A stretch of 7,161 nt of DNA from Planctomycetales bacterium (GTDB lineage Bacteria; Planctomycetota; Phycisphaerae; SM23-33). Below, piece after piece: positions 6,105-7,161 of the stretch; position 1 is the stretch's first letter; each line of letters starts with the position of its first letter. Position numbers and translations under genes: made by a program. Where the stretch lies: assembly GCA_030592655.1 (NCBI GenBank), contig JAUVIQ010000165.1, positions 1 through 7,161 on the forward strand, read 5' to 3'. The notes under the pieces were generated by a model. It made no database searches and was not told the origin of the DNA. It saw nothing but the letters and a program-made list of their open reading frames with translations.

Positions 6105-7161
6105 TTATTTTGCAAGTCCGTCGCGTTTTTCGTAGTGCGTATGCAGCAGGCGATGGCTTATGTGACTCAATGGTTGCTCAAGATACTCATCGTAAATGCG
6201 AGTAATCCATTTGTTCTTATGACTGACTCGCGTGTGCTCTTCGCGGTCGATTTTATACAGCGCCTTCATCCTTGCCCGAACGGCCTTCAGATCAGCGCCC
6301 AGAGGCTGGCCTCCACCGTTGATGCATCCGCCCGGGCACGTCATTATCTCGATAAATTGCAGGTCGTCCCGTCCGGCACGAACCTGGTCGAGCAGTTTTC
6401 GGGCGTTTCCGAGTCCGCTTACGACGGCGGCTCCGATCTGCAGGCCGTTAATCTCGATATGAATTTCCTTCGCGCCTTTCAAACCTCGCAAAGCCTGAAT
6501 TTTCAGGTCCTCAAGTTCTTTCCCGGTCAGCAGGAAATATGCGGTGCGTACCGCCGCTTCCATCACGCCGCCGCTTGCGCCGAAGAGTTTGCCCGCGGTG
6601 GACCGCTCGCCGAAAGGCGTGTCGGCCTGTTCTTCGTTCATCGAAGCCAGGTCGATACCGTACATGTGAAGCAACTTGCCCAGCTCGCGTGTCGTCAGCA
6701 CGTAATCCACATCCGCGACGTGGTTCGGTGACATTTCGGGTCGGCCGCATTCGAACTTCTTGGCGGTGCACGGCATAATCGAAACGCTGACGATATTGGC
6801 GGGATCGATTTTTTCGCGGTCGGCGAAGAAACTCTTTATCAACGCGCCCATCATCTGCTGCGGACTTTTGCAGGTCGAGATATTGGGAATGAAATCCGGG
6901 TAGAACTGCTCGGCGAACTTAATCCATCCCGGCGAACAACTGGTCAGCATCGGCAGAACGCCGCCGGTCTTTATCCGTTCAGCCAGTTCGCTGGCTTCTT
7001 CCATAATGGTCAGGTCCGCCGAAAATGAAGTATCGAATACATGGTCAAATCCCAGTCGTCTCAACGCTGCGACCATGTTACCGTCCACGTCAACTCCGGG
7101 TTTGATATCGAATTCTTCTGCCAACGAAACCGAAACGGCCGGCGCGTGCTGGACGACCACC
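6105..7161 (-). CDS. hydA: [FeFe] hydrogenase catalytic subunit, C-terminal H-cluster and small-subunit-like domains (5' end outside window)
   Basis: This is the catalytic subunit of an [FeFe] hydrogenase, which interconverts H2 with protons and electrons. About 351 residues are visible. The first visible segment (VVQHAPAVSVSLAEEF) is the usual beginning of the H-cluster domain, so the GTG near 7160 is an internal Val codon and the N-terminal Fe-S domains lie beyond the right edge. Motifs, numbered from that Val: L1 TSCSPGW (73-79), L2 MPCTAKKFE (129-137) and L3 EIMTCPGGCINGGGQP (271-286). The spacings from L1 to L2 (55) and L2 to L3 (144) match those I recall for CpI of Clostridium pasteurianum. 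FGASGGVMEAA (193-203) is typical. The final 60 or so residues match the small-subunit-like tail (YKIDREEHTRVSHKN to LLHTHY). L1 has Ser76 where the textbook motif TSCCPxW has its second Cys. The sequence style resembles the multimeric NAD(P)-linked or bifurcating enzymes, but the diagnostic N-terminus and partner subunits are not visible. Confidence 0.95.
   Translation of the reverse strand, partial: VVVQHAPAVSVSLAEEFDIKPGVDVDGNMVAALRRLGFDHVFDTSFSADLTIMEEASELAERIKTGGVLPMLTSCSPGWIKFAEQFYPDFIPNISTCKSPQQMMGALIKSFFADREKIDPANIVSVSIMPCTAKKFECGRPEMSPNHVADVDYVLTTRELGKLLHMYGIDLASMNEEQADTPFGERSTAGKLFGASGGVMEAAVRTAYFLLTGKELEDLKIQALRGLKGAKEIHIEINGLQIGAAVVSGLGNARKLLDQVRAGRDDLQFIEIMTCPGGCINGGGQPLGADLKAVRARMKALYKIDREEHTRVSHKNKWITRIYDEYLEQPLSHISHRLLHTHYEKRDGLAK

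Noticed and set aside
7158..7160. GTG near the right edge as a start for a 351-residue HydA
   Set aside because: It falls at the beginning of the H-cluster domain core where catalytic subunits always continue from N-terminal Fe-S domains, and the frame is open to the window edge, so it is an internal Val codon.
1..7161. tRNA, rRNA, CRISPR array, insertion sequence or attachment site
   Set aside because: The whole window is covered by coding sequence with gaps of at most 48 bases, and I saw no direct repeat arrays, terminal inverted repeats or transposase-like frames.

Overview
The window is one tightly packed block of genes, all on the minus strand, from an anaerobic, hydrogen-metabolising bacterium with moderately high GC. 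Transcription runs from the right edge (7161) to the left edge (1). The order is hydA ([FeFe] hydrogenase, 5' end outside the window), a stand-alone receiver protein, a large iron-sulfur / hydrogenase-like sensor histidine kinase, a second stand-alone receiver protein, a receiver-histidine kinase hybrid, hydE, and hydG (3' end outside the window). The last gene, hydG, starts inside hydE and runs off the left edge; its reading frame is open from 1014 to base 1.

The gaps are 48, 26, 14, 3 and 5 bases, and then a 13-base overlap. There is no room for an obvious internal promoter and no convincing terminator, so the block looks like one operon. The taxon cannot be fixed from the sequence. Two-component proteins of this kind beside hydrogenase genes would fit anaerobic Planctomycetota (Phycisphaerae-like) or Desulfobacterota, but that is a weak inference from memory.

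The genes make functional sense together. HydA is the catalytic [FeFe] hydrogenase. HydE and HydG are two of the three radical-SAM / GTPase maturases that build its H-cluster; HydF is not in the window. Between them lies a signalling module: a kinase whose sensory half is a 2x[4Fe-4S] ferredoxin plus a hydrogenase-like domain plus a further four-Cys Fe-S domain, two single-domain receivers, and a second kinase that itself starts with a receiver domain. The likely reading is a sensor of H2 or redox state that feeds a phosphorelay and adjusts hydrogenase expression or activity.

Most worth a second look are the following: the sensor's altered H-cluster motifs; two receivers that share an unusual DxMME signature; the absence of any DNA-binding or enzymatic output domain in the module; a Ser in the L1 motif of HydA where the textbook motif has a Cys; and a small hairpin-like sequence repeated directly after two stop codons.
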